Part shown: in pieces, positions 10,709 to 21,303 of the stretch | Layout of the letters: every line of letters starts with the position of its first letter | Numbering within the stretch: position 1 is the stretch's first letter | Assembly (NCBI GenBank): GCA_033032865.1 | Contig: JAWHQI010000201.1 | Location: 3,535,501-3,599,500, forward strand | Length of the DNA stretch: 64,000 nucleotides | Reading direction: 5' to 3' | Source of the DNA: Dactylorhiza incarnata | Lineage: Eukaryota > Streptophyta > Magnoliopsida > Asparagales > Orchidaceae | The notes under the pieces: generated by a model | Told to the model about the DNA's origin: nothing | Seen by the model: only the letters and a program-made list of their open reading frames with translations | Database searches by the model: none | Program-made: the position numbers and the translations under genes

Positions 10709-12934
10709 TGTTACACCCCAAAACTTCCTGTGATGCGAGCAGCCAAATTTTAAAGGTTTAGCCGAATTCGTTGAAGGGAATTAGACGAATTCGTCAAATG
10801 ATTTAAGGCTTTCGATGAATTCGTCGAACGCTATAAACTTTCAATGAATTCGTCGAATGGAAAGGCTTCCGACGAATTCGTCGAGCGCAGCCAGCTGTTC
10901 GTCGAACGTAGGTTTATCAGCCATTCGTCGAACGCAGGTAGCAGTCGTCCGTCGAACGCAGGTTAGTCAGTCGTTCGTCGAACACAGGCAGCCGTTCGTC
11001 GAACGCAGGTAGTCATTCGTCGAACGCAGGCGGCTGTTCGTCGAACGCAGGTTTCTTAGCCATTTGTCGAACGCAAGTTTATTAGCATTCGTCGAACGCA
11101 GCTTTACTGCCATTCGTCGAACGCAATCTTAAAGCTGTTCGTCGAACGCAGTTATAGTATAGAGATTTGCGATATAACAGATCCGTGACTTCTTGATCAT
11201 AGCCGTCAGATCCAGGGCTTTAAATCCAAGGGCTGGGATTTATTTCTGGGTTATCTTAGGGTTTGTCCAGAGGGGTATATTTATATCCTTTTTTACTTAT
11301 AATCTTTATCTTCTTCAAGCCTGAAAAAGACGGAAGCCGAGGAAGAACAACGACAGCGAGGAAGAAGATCTAGGCTTCTTCTGCCATTGTCGGAGCTTCG
11401 GAGCTCCGAATCGCATGCCATTTTCAGATCTGAAAAGAGCAGCCCGTTGTGGTTCTTTCTATCCGAGTGAAATCTCAGATCTATGGGGGGGGGGGGGGGG
11501 GGAAGAAAGCTCCAAGGGTAACGATCCTTCCTCCCGGTCTTAGGACGTGTTTTGTCCTCTCATTCCTTTTTCTATGCTTGGATGAGGAATCCCTTTCACC
11601 AAATGGGTGAAGTGTAGGATTTCCTCTAGTTCTTCAGAACTCCGGGTCGATTGTGTCCGTCCCCGGCATGTTGCATTTAGAAATCTAGTAGTCGTGTGGA
11701 TTTAGGCATTTTGTGTGAAGCCTATTCGTGGCCGTGAGCCCAGATCGGTGATGCTTGGATTGCGACGTTGCGTTTAGGTTAAGCCTAGAATGCGTGCCGG
11801 AGAATGTCTCCATGGGATCTTCTATTCTGTTGCGGGACTTGAGTTTTAGGTGCCTTTTGAGAGCCTAAAGGAATCCCCTTGCTTGGGTGGTCGAATGCAA
11901 ACCTTCACCACTAGATTTGAAGAGGAGTTGTCTTGTACCTCCTTCTTGGTTGTTATTTGCAAAGTCTAAGTCCGCGTGAAAGGATTAGATGCCTAGCTTA
12001 ATTATGTGGGCACTTGATGTGCTAAACCCTTACGGGCCGAGGTGAAGCCGTACCCGCGCCGTGCGATAGATCGCGACGGTTAGAGCACAGGCAAAGCCGA
12101 ACTGAACCCGTTTCCATGCAGATCAGTGAGAGGTCCATACCTCATGTAAGCCGTGTGATCATGGGAGAGGTCGTGTAAGGTGTCTTACCTAGACTGACCA
12201 AAAGCTTTTTTTCCCCACCTAAGGCTATGTCCTTAGGGTGGAGTGTTTGTCATGAATTGATGTTATGTTAGCCTCATGCGGTTGCTTAGGCGGTTGTGGG
12301 GAACCTTCGGGTGAACCCAACCAACATTATGTGCATACCTAGGTTCCCTTTTACTTGATGCTCAATCTAGAAGATTGATTGTGCTTGAAACCTCACCTTG
12401 TGTAGTGTAGTTTGCACTTTATTTGTATTATTACATGTTGCATGTACGGCTTGCTTGCAGGTTAGCGGTGACACGCCCCTGAGTCGGCTAGATGGCCGGG
12501 GGGGATCGTTATGCGGTTTGTGGTCAGCTCATAGCTGACCCTCGTTTACCTCTTATTGGATGTTGGTTGCAGGTGCAGGTGAGCCTAGCGGGAAATAGCG
12601 GGCGGTGGCCCTTTTGCTGTGTTGGCCCTCAAAGGCCAGCCTCTTTTCTGCTTTACATGTATTGCCGGCCTGCGTGCCAATGTATGTTTTGAGTTTCTAT
12701 ACATTTGATAAATGTAAGGCCTTAAGGCCGTAACTCTATTTGTTTCATTCCTAGGATAGTGGACAATTCTAAAATATGTTTAATCCAAATGCTTCCGCTT
12801 ACGCATTTTATACTCTTGTGTAGTTGTTGTTCTTTTCTGTTTATCACCTTATAATGCCTAGCTAGTGTGCATAGTATGGCGTGGGGTCCCGGCCGGACCT
12901 ACTGTTATATTATTTGTACTGGCAGGGTGTTACA
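10709..12934 (+). repeat. 5' LTR of element A
   Basis: Begins TGTTACACCCC and ends GGGTGTTACA, 2226 bp, directly followed by the primer-binding site. U3 has about 17 copies of a TTCGTCGAACG word (10763-11150), then a TATA-like TATATTTATAT at 11276-11286. A run of about 17 G lies at 11487-11503. It pairs with the LTR at 36452. Confidence 0.92.
10763..11150. repeat. TTCGTCGAACG array in LTR A U3
   Basis: The palindromic core TTCGTCGAA (often as ATTCGTCGAACGCAGG) recurs about every 20-30 bp. The early copies are joined head-on as GACGAATTCGTCGA. Spacers vary in sequence while the core is kept. Confidence 0.92.
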
Positions 12935-12937
12935 ATT

Positions 12938-12948
12938 TGGTATCAGAC
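12938..12948 (+). other. Primer-binding site of element A
   Basis: TGGTATCAGAC lies three bases inside the 5' LTR. It matches the tRNA-iMet-type site TGGTATCAGA used by many plant LTR elements. Confidence 0.85.
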
Positions 12949-13158
12949 TTAGGGTGTCGATCCATAGTTTAGCGAATTCGGGACAAATTCCTTTTAAGGG
13001 GTGGTGTCCACGGGATGTGCAATCACCTAAAATGACAAAAAACTAATAAGAATGTCCACTTAGGAATGGAAAAACATACTTGTTTGCTGAACCTGAGCGT
13101 TCCATGATTGTTGTTTGCTATGTTTTCGGTCACTAAATTATGTATTACATAATTATAG

Positions 13159-13770
13159 GTGACTAAGAGTGGTGCGGGGCAGTGTCAACCCCGTAACACT
13201 GGTGAAAGTATTGTGTCTGCTAGAGGGCCAGCGACCACTCCTTCTACTGAGATGATCAGATTAGTCACTGAAGTGGTCTTCGCGATGATCAACACTCAGC
13301 CTGATCGTGTTACACAACATGCTACACCTACTCCTGATGTGGCCCTGGTGCCTGGTGCTGTAGTGGAGCTGAGAATGGAACCCGCAGTAGAGCCTAGGGC
13401 GGAACATGGAGTTGAAAATGTAGCTGTAGGAAGAGCATGTGACCAACAGTCAAACCCTAAGTTCAGGAGAGTCAAGAGGTAGTTTAAGTCTGCGAAACCA
13501 ACTCCCTCTTTTGTGTCGGGAGCTACGACTGCACGTGGTCCTATGGAAAGGTGGGACACAAGGCACCTGTATACCGAAGCGGTCTCCCGAGGCCAGAGAT
13601 CCAAGCGATGGGCTATGCTCGTGCTGCGGGTCATGCAGAAAAGGGCAAAGTTGCGGAGTCTTCTGCTTCCCAGAATATTCCGACCCAACCGAGAGTTTAC
13701 TCGCTTGGCCAGCAAGAAGCCATATGACAAACTGATGTCGTCACGGGTATGGATTAGAAGTTAGCTTTTA
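13159..13770 (+). pseudogene. gag: Gag remnant of element A
   Basis: An open stretch (13159-13482) looks like a gag N terminus. It ends in a stop and runs into a region that must be read in shifting frames. Around 13539-13577 one frame gives a zinc-knuckle-like string with GKVGHKAP but with cysteines replaced by tyrosine. Near 13690 another frame gives the RVYSLGQQEA sequence that usually joins gag to protease in chromoviruses. At about 0.6 kb it is far too short for a complete gag, and the capsid core appears deleted. Confidence 0.65.
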
Positions 13771-13799
13771 CGGCAATTTATGATTGATACTGTTGTGCG

Positions 13800-14246
13800 A
13801 CTTTATGTTTGATTTGTGTGCAATTAGGTTTCGTCCTAATTTTCAAATATCCGGCGAGAGCTCTATTTGATACGGGTGCATCGCACTCTTTTCTGTCTGA
13901 GGACTTTGTGGTGCGAATCGGAGTGTCGTCTACCTTAGTAGAGGATAAATTGTAAGTTGTGCTACCCAATTGGATCTCGCATGGGTGCGGATAGGAAGAG
14001 TCATCTGAAGGTGCAGATTGGAAATCAAGACTTCGACTTGGAAGCATCGTTATTACCGCTAGCTGAATTTGACGTGATCTTTGGCATGGACTGGCTCTCG
14101 GAGCAGCGAGCATGCATTGATTGCTATTTAAAGGAGATCACTCTGGGAAAGAACACCAGAGACGAAACCACGTTCGCCGGTATGTGAGGAGTGAGCAAGA
14201 CGCTAATGTCTGCTCTCCAGGTGGTTAAGGCGGTGAGAAAGGGCGC
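13800..14246 (+). pseudogene. Protease remnant of element A, cut by element B
   Basis: An aspartic-protease active-site string LFDTGASHSF lies near 13862-13890. The distal part of the domain (13957-14187) reads FDVIFGMDWL, a standard landmark. At least one frameshift separates the two. A stop follows near 14187, and element B interrupts the sequence at 14247, within the TSD GGCGC (14242-14246). The enzyme would mature the Gag-Pol polyprotein; it cannot do so here. Confidence 0.8.
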
Positions 14247-15196
14247 TGATGGACAAAACTATATCCGCAAACGACAACGGCAAGTGTACCGTGTCGAATA
14301 TAGTATAGGTTATAAAAACCAAGGTCGTATTAGACTCGGGGCGGTTGAGTACTCTTACTTCAAGAAAGTCTCTATTATTTTATCAATTAAAATTTGAGGT
14401 TGGTTTTGCAAATGGAAAATTAAAATAAGAATTAAAAAAACGATTAGCACTCGATCTTTGAATCACCTTGGAGATAAAAATAAGAACAAAGAATAAAAGC
14501 TCATTCTCTTAATAAAGTAGCTTTGACCGTGGAGATTCCTGAATTATGAACGCACCTCTCTCGAGGATGCGCTCAACTGAGTTTAGGTTGATCAATCGAA
14601 CTCTCGTTCTAGAATTGAAACCCCTAAAACTCACCTTATCGAAGTGAATCCTGCTATTGGCTTTTACTCCAATCGGGAAGGGTAACATCGTCCTCTCTCG
14701 AGGATTGCATTCTACTCTTTTTTATCCTTGAGTGATCGATTCGTCTTACGAGCCTCTCGGCTAACTAAAGAATGAAAACAAGAACAAGAATTATATATCG
14801 AAAATATAATCTCATTATCTTAAAATCAAGGGTAATTCTTAAGCATTTTCGAAAAGAGAAATAGCAACTATAGATTATTTCATGACTTATATCATTCCGT
14901 GGATTATCTCGATCGAGTACTAATAATATTTTAGTTACTCATGGAGATGGAGGAAATGAAAGGAATAAAAGAGTACATGATAAAAGAGAGAGTGGAAAAG
15001 AGAAAGAGAACTATTTTATTTTATTGAAATGCAAAAGAGATTACAAACTATGAAAAGGAAATTACAACTATTGCATTGAAAATTACAAATGCTAATAAGA
15101 AAAAGACGTACATGAGCTACTAAAAGCACGAAAATAAAACAAGAAAAGGAGATTTGAACTCCCAAAATTCGTTTTTAAACATCTGCTGGAGTTGGC

Positions 15197-15204
15197 TTTA
15201 TATA
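15197..15204 (-). promoter_or_regulatory. TATA box of LTR B
   Basis: The minus strand reads GCTATATAAAGCC just downstream of the inverted-repeat array. The equivalent in the other LTR is near 19707-19714. Confidence 0.65.
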
Positions 15205-15219
15205 GCTGAAAAGTTGAGG

Positions 15220-15677
15220 TTACACGCCCGTGGTCACGCCCGTGACCAAGGGCATGTAAGGGGCGAGATCGAAGCAGCACCGGAGAGGGTGTCTTCTGGA
15301 GTAAATGCGGGCGTTTCAGCTGTGTCACGCCCTAGGCCACGCCCGTGACCTGGGGCGTGTAATCTTAAAATCTGGCTTCTAGCAGGAATCTTCGGCGGGA
15401 AGGAGCGCGGGGCAAGTCACGCCCGTGACCTGGATGTCATGCCCCCCTGGTCACGCCCGTGACCTGGGGCGTGTAACTTTAAATGATGTGGCAGGCGTGC
15501 TGGCAGCTGGTGGCAGGGTCCCGGCCGTGACTTGGATGTCACGCCCTTGGTCACGCCCGTGACCTGGGGCGTGTACTTGGCGAACTTTTCACGGAACGTC
15601 CCCGGAGTGGCAAAAGCAGGTCTGGAACACTGCACAGGTTACACGCCCATGGTCACGCCCGTGACCTGGGGCGTGTA
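15220..15677. repeat. Inverted-repeat array in LTR B U3
   Basis: About five blocks of the form ttacacgccc-tggtcacgcccgtgacc-tggggcgtgtaa. Each is two nested inverted repeats: GGTCACG/CGTGACC around CC, inside TTACACGCCC/GGGCGTGTAA. Blocks lie near 15220, 15332, 15418-15475, 15538 and 15636. The same array is at 19729-20185 in the partner LTR. Confidence 0.9.
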
Positions 15678-15850
15678 AATGTACTTTTTGCTCCAAATGT
15701 CTAGAAAACCTGAAAACACAAAATAAACTTAAGTTAGCTTATGAAATTAAAATAGGAATGATTTATATGATATAATTTAGATAAAAGACAATTTCATATT
15801 AAAATAATAATAAAACTATACTAAAAGATGAGTAAATAAATTACTCATCA

Positions 15851-15868
15851 AACACCCCCATACTTGAG
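15851..15868 (-). other. Polypurine tract of element B
   Basis: The minus strand reads AGTATGGGGGTGTT immediately before the 3' LTR. This supports the minus orientation. Confidence 0.75.
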
Positions 15869-17412
15869 CTTTTGCAATTCCAGAGCAAAAGAGTGAGGAA
15901 AGAATTACAAGACATCGATATTATTTCTAATTGACTAAAATTTTATTAAACCAAGAATAAGTCAAAAGCAAATTTTAGGAATTCAAGAATTTAGTCATAA
16001 GTCATGTTGATAATTTAAAAAGAGAAATTTGTTTAGCTAACTACTTCTCAAGATAACTATTTAGCAATCGAAATTATAGAAATTTTCAAACAAAATTAGA
16101 TTGAAATTATAGACACTCTAACATAAAAGAATCTTAAGGAAAAGACACCTACCAAAATATTGCTCTCTTAATAATTTAGTTTAGGACTAGAAACAATGAA
16201 ATTGGCTAGGGATGGGTTTAAACGGAATGGCAAAATGAAGACAGGATATGAAGCGGTTTTTGATTGGGGTGATGAATTTTATCCTCTCAACCCCTTTGTT
16301 TCATTTTTTAGTATATGTAATACCAGAGAATGATAGACTATTATCCTATCATTTCCGCGACATATACACATTTTTTCTCTCTTCATTTTTATTTTTGGGT
16401 TGCATATGTTTACTAGAGAATAAAGAACTAACATCTCCTTATTCCCATGACATATGATCTAACAAAAGGGGAAAAGAAAAAAAATACATATGTTTACCAA
16501 GGGTAAAGAAATACTTCTAGTTTATAAATTAAACTATTTTGAGAGCAACTTTTTAGTGGAATGAAATTTCCTAAGATCTTAAAGTTAATAGTGAATATAA
16601 TAAAAAAAAATCTAGAGATGTTTAGCCAATTTACCACAAAGTGAAGCTATTTAAAATTAAACGGAGAAATAGCGTTAAATTAACTCTCTAATCGAATTAA
16701 AAACATAAAGTGTTTCTTAAAACTAAATTACTTCAAATTTAGATTTAACAAATTCTGATAAAATAAAATATTAGCTAAATTAAAAATGTAGGAATACTTA
16801 TAATCGGACCTCAAACTAAATTTCTAGAACATTAAAAATAACAAGGCTAGGCGTATTTATCATTATTATTTTTTTATAAAAATAATATTTCTTGGACTTC
16901 CCGAGGGCTACCCGGTGAAGGGTTCGCAAGGTACTGGGAGCTGTGATGGGAGTTCAAGCCCAAAACGCCCTTTCCAAGAAATTAGATTTTTATAATTTTT
17001 ATAATATTTTTTTTTTCAATTAAAAATACAGTGAACGCAAAACTACACCCCCATACTTAAAATTAAACATTGTCCCCAATGTTTAAAACTAAGTATGAAG
17101 AAAACATGAAAAATAAACTTTTAAAAGAAAAATACATAAAATTAAAGATAAGCAAGGGGTGCCTCCCAAGAGCGCTTTCTTTTTCCCATCTTTAAGCTAG
17201 ACGGTTATTGTTAGGAAAAATAAAAAATAAAAGAGAAGTGAACAGGCAACTCCCCTAATTCACGCGTAGGAGAATGTGTCGGCGTCAGTCGCACGGCTAC
17301 TCCTCCATTTATCTTGTGATTCTCCTTTTGTCCTTGAATTTGAATAAGTAAATCCAAATCACATATACGTACCTGAGGTGATTTGAAAAAATAAAGATGA
17401 GCGGCATATGGA
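15869..17412. other. Non-coding internal part of element B
   Basis: AT-rich, with no long reading frame. It contains one copy of an about 85-bp module at 16894-16975 that recurs at 18546 and 63740. Confidence 0.7.
16894..16975. repeat. 85-bp module, copy 1
   Basis: Starts ggacttcccgagggctaccc and ends in gccctttcc. Related copies are at 18546-18627 and 63740-63825. The three share about three quarters of their bases by eye. Confidence 0.8.
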
Positions 17413-18474
17413 TCATTGATTATTTTGGGGTGGCAACGACTCATCTTCAACCTGGAAATTATTAGTATACAGAGAATCACAATTAAACGTGTCAGATAAT
17501 ATTTCGCAAGGAGGAGGCGCTTGCGAAAATATAGGAATAAGCTCCGGTCGTTCCTTTTCTAAAATTAAATTTTCATTAGAGAAATCTAGAGTATTACCAA
17601 GCGGAATAAAATTTGCGGACACAAAATTTTCATCAATTTTTTGTTTGATAGAAGAAATTCGCGAATATTCATGACAAATAAAATAAAATCCGGGTGAAGT
17701 AGGGGAAGAAACTTGTTCTTCTTCTATTTCATCCGGGGTGCCCATAACTTTAAGAAATTCTTGGTAAAGTAATTTTTCTTCATCTTTGGTAAAAGAAGTT
17801 ATGGGATTACATGAAACCACATGTTCCTCCATAACTAAATTATCCAAAGATGGAGAAAAAATACTAGAAGAAATAAATTATTCCTTTAAATTTTGGGGGG
17901 AAGTATCAATTTGAATCTGCGGACATTCCCCAAAATTAGAGAAAGGCAATTGCGGCGCAAAAGAAGAACAAAAATTCGGATTTAAAGATGTATCTTCATC
18001 GCCCCGAAAACTATCCGGGTGACCTTGCCACCAAGAATAATCTACTTTGGAGGTAGAAGAACAATTATTAAATGCCGAAAAATTATTCTCATTAGAAAAA
18101 GCATTTTCATCAAAGTTTGGAAAATTATTTTCATGAAAAGCGGAGGAATTTTGATCGTAATTATTATCAAAGTTTGAAAAATTTTGATCGAAAGATGAAT
18201 TATTTTCATGAAAAGAGGATAAATTATGATCGTAATTATAATATAAATTACTTGCATTATATTGAAGATAATTATTTTCATAAGAATTATTTTGATAATA
18301 AGAATGTAAATAACATTCCTCACTTTGATGAGGCGCCCCACAATAAAGACAACTAAATTGGCGCCTTTGAGAGGCTTGTAAGAGATAAAGTTGGTTTTGA
18401 AGTTCGGCAACTTTAACGGCCAATTCAGATTCTTTCATAATAAAAAAAATAAAAAGGTAACAACCTTTACTCAA
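17413..18474 (-). pseudogene. Gag-like reading frame of element B with one stop
   Basis: Two open blocks (18474-17878 and 17847-17413) lie in the same frame and are parted by a TAA at 17880-17878, so this is probably one former frame of about 354 codons. The N-terminal part has a heptad-like segment, then a Cys-Cys-His-Cys cluster (CLYCGAPHQSEEC) resembling a zinc knuckle, then a long Asn/Phe/Ser-rich low-complexity region with FxxNN-type repeats. The C-terminal part is acidic. The likely role is RNA-binding Gag of a non-autonomous element; this is inferred from the zinc knuckle and position, not from a recognised capsid fold. The start could be the internal Met before the heptads. Confidence 0.6.
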
Positions 18475-18545
18475 ATGAATAGAATTTTGTAAAAATATTT
18501 TTATTATATATATTTTTTTTTCAAAAAGCGGATTAAATTAGTCCC

Positions 18546-18627
18546 AGACTTCCCAAGGTCAACCGGTGACGGGCTCACAAGGTACTAGAGGCTATGATGG
18601 GAATTCAAGCCCAAAGTGTCCTTTCCG
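18546..18627. repeat. 85-bp module, copy 2
   Basis: It starts gacttcccaaggtcaaccgg and lies just upstream, in element orientation, of the gag-like frame. With copy 1 it brackets that frame as direct repeats. Confidence 0.8.
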
Positions 18628-18728
18628 AGAATTTAGATTACGCTTTTTAAGATTTTTTTTTAAAGAAAAGGGGGAGAAGAAAGAGAACGATAAAATTAAT
18701 AAATATTTCTTTTTTTGAAATATCAACT

Positions 18729-18749
18729 GTGTCCCCGGCAACGGCGCCA
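18729..18749 (-). other. Primer-binding site of element B
   Basis: The minus strand reads TGGCGCCGTTGCCGGGGAC, six bases inside the LTR. This is a primer site common in plant LTR elements and resembles the tRNA-Asp class. It fixes the element's orientation. Confidence 0.88.
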
Positions 18750-18755
18750 AAAACT

Positions 18756-20359
18756 TGATGCGCAAAACTATATCCGCAAACGACAACGGCAAGTGTACCG
18801 TGTCGAATGTAGTATAGGTTATAAAAACCAAGGTCGTATTAGACTCGGGGCGGTTGAGTACTCTTACATCAAGAAAGTCTCTATTATTTTATCAATTAAA
18901 ACTTGAGGTTGGTTTTGCAAATGGAAAATAAAAATAAAAATTAAAAGAACGATTAACACTCGATCTTTGAATCACCTTGGAGATAAAAATAAGAACAAAG
19001 AATAAAAGCGCATTCTCTTAATAAAGTAGCTTTGACCGTGGAGATTCCTGAATTATGAACGCACCTTTCTCGAGGATGCGCTCAACTGAGTTTAGGTCGA
19101 TCAATCGAACTCTCGTTCTAGAATCGAAACCCCTAAAACTCGCCTTATCGAAGTGAATCCCGCTATTAGCTTTTACTCCAATCCGGAAGGGTAACGTCGT
19201 CCTCTCTCGAGGATTGCATTCTACTCTTTTTTATCCTTGAGTGATCGATTCGTCTTACGAGCCTCTCGGCTAACTAAAGAACGAAAACAAGAACAAGAAT
19301 TATATATCGAAAATATTATCTCGTTATCTTAAAATCAAGGGTAAATCTTAAGCATTTTCGAAAAGAGAAATAGCAACTATAGATTATTTCATGACTTATA
19401 TCATTCCTTGGATTATCTCGATCGAGTACTAATATTATTTTAGTTACTCATGGAGATGGAGGAAATGAAAGGAATAAAAGAGTACATGATAAAAGAGAGA
19501 GTGGAAAAGAGAAAGAGAACTATTTTATTTTATTGAAATGCAAAAGAGATTACAAACTATGAAAAGGAAATTACAACTATTGCATTGAAAATTACAAATG
19601 CTAATAAGAAAAAGATGTACAAGAGCTACTAAAAACACGAAAATAAAATAAGAAAAGGAGATTTGAACTCCCAAAATTCGTTTTTAAACATCTACTGGAG
19701 CTGGCTTTATATAGCAGAAAAGTTGAGGTTACACGCCCGTGGTCACGCCCGTGACCAAGGGCGTGTAAGGGGCGTGATCGAAGCAGCAGCGGAGAGGGCG
19801 TCTTCTGGAGTAAATGCGGGCGTTTCAGTCGTGTCACGCCTTAGGTCATGCCCATGACCTGGGGCGTGTAATCTTAAAATCTGGCTTCTGGCGGGAATCT
19901 TCGGCGGGAAGGAGCGCGGGGCGAGTCACGCCCGTGACCTGCATGGCACTCCCCCTGGTCACGCCCGTGACCTGGGCGTGTAACTTTAAATGACGTGGCA
20001 GGCGTGCTGGCAGCTAATGGCGGGGTCCCGACTGTGACTTGGATGTCACGCCCTTGGTCACGCCCGTGACCTGGGGCGTGTACTTGGCGAACTTTTCACG
20101 GAACTTCCCCGGAGTGGCAAAAATAGGTCTAGAACACTGCGCAGGTTACACGCCCATGGTCACGCCCGTGACCTGGGGCGTGTAAATGAACTTTTTGCTC
20201 CAAATGTCCAGAAAACCTGAAAACACAAAATAAACTTAAGTTAGCTTATGAAATTAAAATAGGAAAGATTTATATGATATAATTTAGATAAAAGACATAA
20301 TTTCATATTAAAATAATAATAAAACTACACAAAAAGATGAGTAAATAAATTACTCATCA
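18756..20359 (-). repeat. 5' LTR of element B
   Basis: 1604 bp, TGATG...CATCA, adjacent to the primer site. Its outer end abuts TSD copy GGCGC at 20360. It contains the second copy of the inverted-repeat array (19729-20185). Confidence 0.92.
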
Positions 20360-20364
20360 GGCGC

Positions 20365-21192
20365 AGAGTTGTTCTTCACTTTGTTGGAGTCTTCGGAGCC
20401 AAAGCGCAGTTTAAGTGATGTCCCAGTTGTAGCGGAGTATGCCGATGTATTTCTTAACGAACTCCCTGTGGCTCTGCCTCAGCGAGAGATTGATTTCTGT
20501 ATTGAGCTGGTGCCAGGTGCCAAGCCTATAGCACGCTCACCGTACCGAGTAGCGCCAAAGGAATTGGCAGAACTGAAGGTTCAGTTGCAAGAGTTGCTAG
20601 AGAAAGGCTATGTACGTCCAAGTTCTTCACCTTGGAGTGCACCGGTCCTCTTTGTGAAAAAGAAGGATGGGAGTTTGCGTCTATGTATTGATTATCGAGA
20701 GCTGATTAAGCTGACCGAGAAGAACCGTTATCCGATTCCAAGAATCGACGACTTATTTGACCAACTGGTTGGGTCTACGGTATACTCTAAGCTAGACTTA
20801 AGGTCCGGCTATTATCAGCCTCGTATTCGGGATTGTGACATTCCAAAGACAGCGTTCAGTACCCGCTTTGGGCACTATGAGTTCACGGTTAAGCCGTTCG
20901 GTCTGTCTAATGCACCGTCGGTATTCATGGACATAATGAACAGAACGTTCCGAGAGTATTTGGATCAATTTGTGATCGTCTTAATCGATGACATTTTGGT
21001 ATACTCTCAGTCGGAAGAGGAGTGTCGAGCATCTGTGCGCAGTTTTGAGCAACTTGAGGAGGAATCAGCTATATGCCAAGTTCTCCAAGTGCGAGTTTTG
21101 GCTATCTTCAGTAACATTCCTTGGTCATGTTGTTAGTGGAGAAGGAATCGCAGTCAATCCTTCAAAGATAGAGCCAATCCAAGCATGGCCTG
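20365..21192 (+). pseudogene. Reverse transcriptase N-terminal part, element A
   Basis: Resumes element A pol after insert B. A 255-codon block (20369-21136) has the Ty3 RT landmarks in order: [48 protein letters not shown] and the catalytic [10 protein letters not shown] frameshift near 21020 moves the rest ([21 protein letters not shown]) to another frame. Element C then interrupts at 21193. RT would copy element RNA to DNA in the particle. The frame is dead through the shift and two insertions. Confidence 0.9.
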
Positions 21193-21303
21193 TGTTTACC
21201 CGGGAAACCGCTTTCAAGAGGATTACTCACAGACCGAGCGGTTTGCGGATCCAAGTCGCCCGGCTCAGGTTAAACGAGATCCATCGACACCAGCTAGCAT
21301 AGG
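21193..21303 (+). repeat. Truncated 5' LTR of element C
   Basis: Starts TGTTTACCCGGG and matches the first 110 or so bases of the LTR at 33475 with two substitutions and a one-base indel. At about 21303 it changes abruptly to gag-end coding sequence, marking a deletion of most of the LTR, the primer site and gag. Confidence 0.88.

Larger units (their letters stand above)
14247..15850 (-). repeat. 3' LTR of element B
   Basis: 1604 bp, same length as the partner at 18756-20359. By eye the first 470 bp differ at about 4% of sites, mostly transitions. In element orientation U3 carries the CACGCCCGTGACC inverted-repeat array (15677 to 15220), followed after 16 bp by a TATATAAA box. Confidence 0.92.
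14247..20359 (-). mobile_element. Element B: gag-only large LTR retrotransposon
   Basis: A 6113-bp element flanked by GGCGC at 14242-14246 and 20360-20364, inserted in the protease-RT region of element A. Both LTRs are 1604 bp, with ends TGATG/CATCA. Orientation is minus: the primer site reads TGGCGCCGTTGCCGGGGAC next to the right-hand LTR, and the polypurine tract GGGGGTGTT abuts the left-hand one. The only sizeable reading frame is a gag-like one (18474 to 17413). There is no protease, RT or integrase. This matches the plan of non-autonomous LARD or TR-GAG elements, which must borrow enzymes from a relative. Confidence 0.9.

Noticed and set aside
13296..13730. 144-codon minus-strand frame
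   Set aside because: It is opposite the gag remnant of element A and carries no known domain.
18117..18410. Tyr/Asn-rich plus-strand and Ile-rich minus-strand frames
   Set aside because: Shadows of the Asn-rich part of the gag-like frame of element B.
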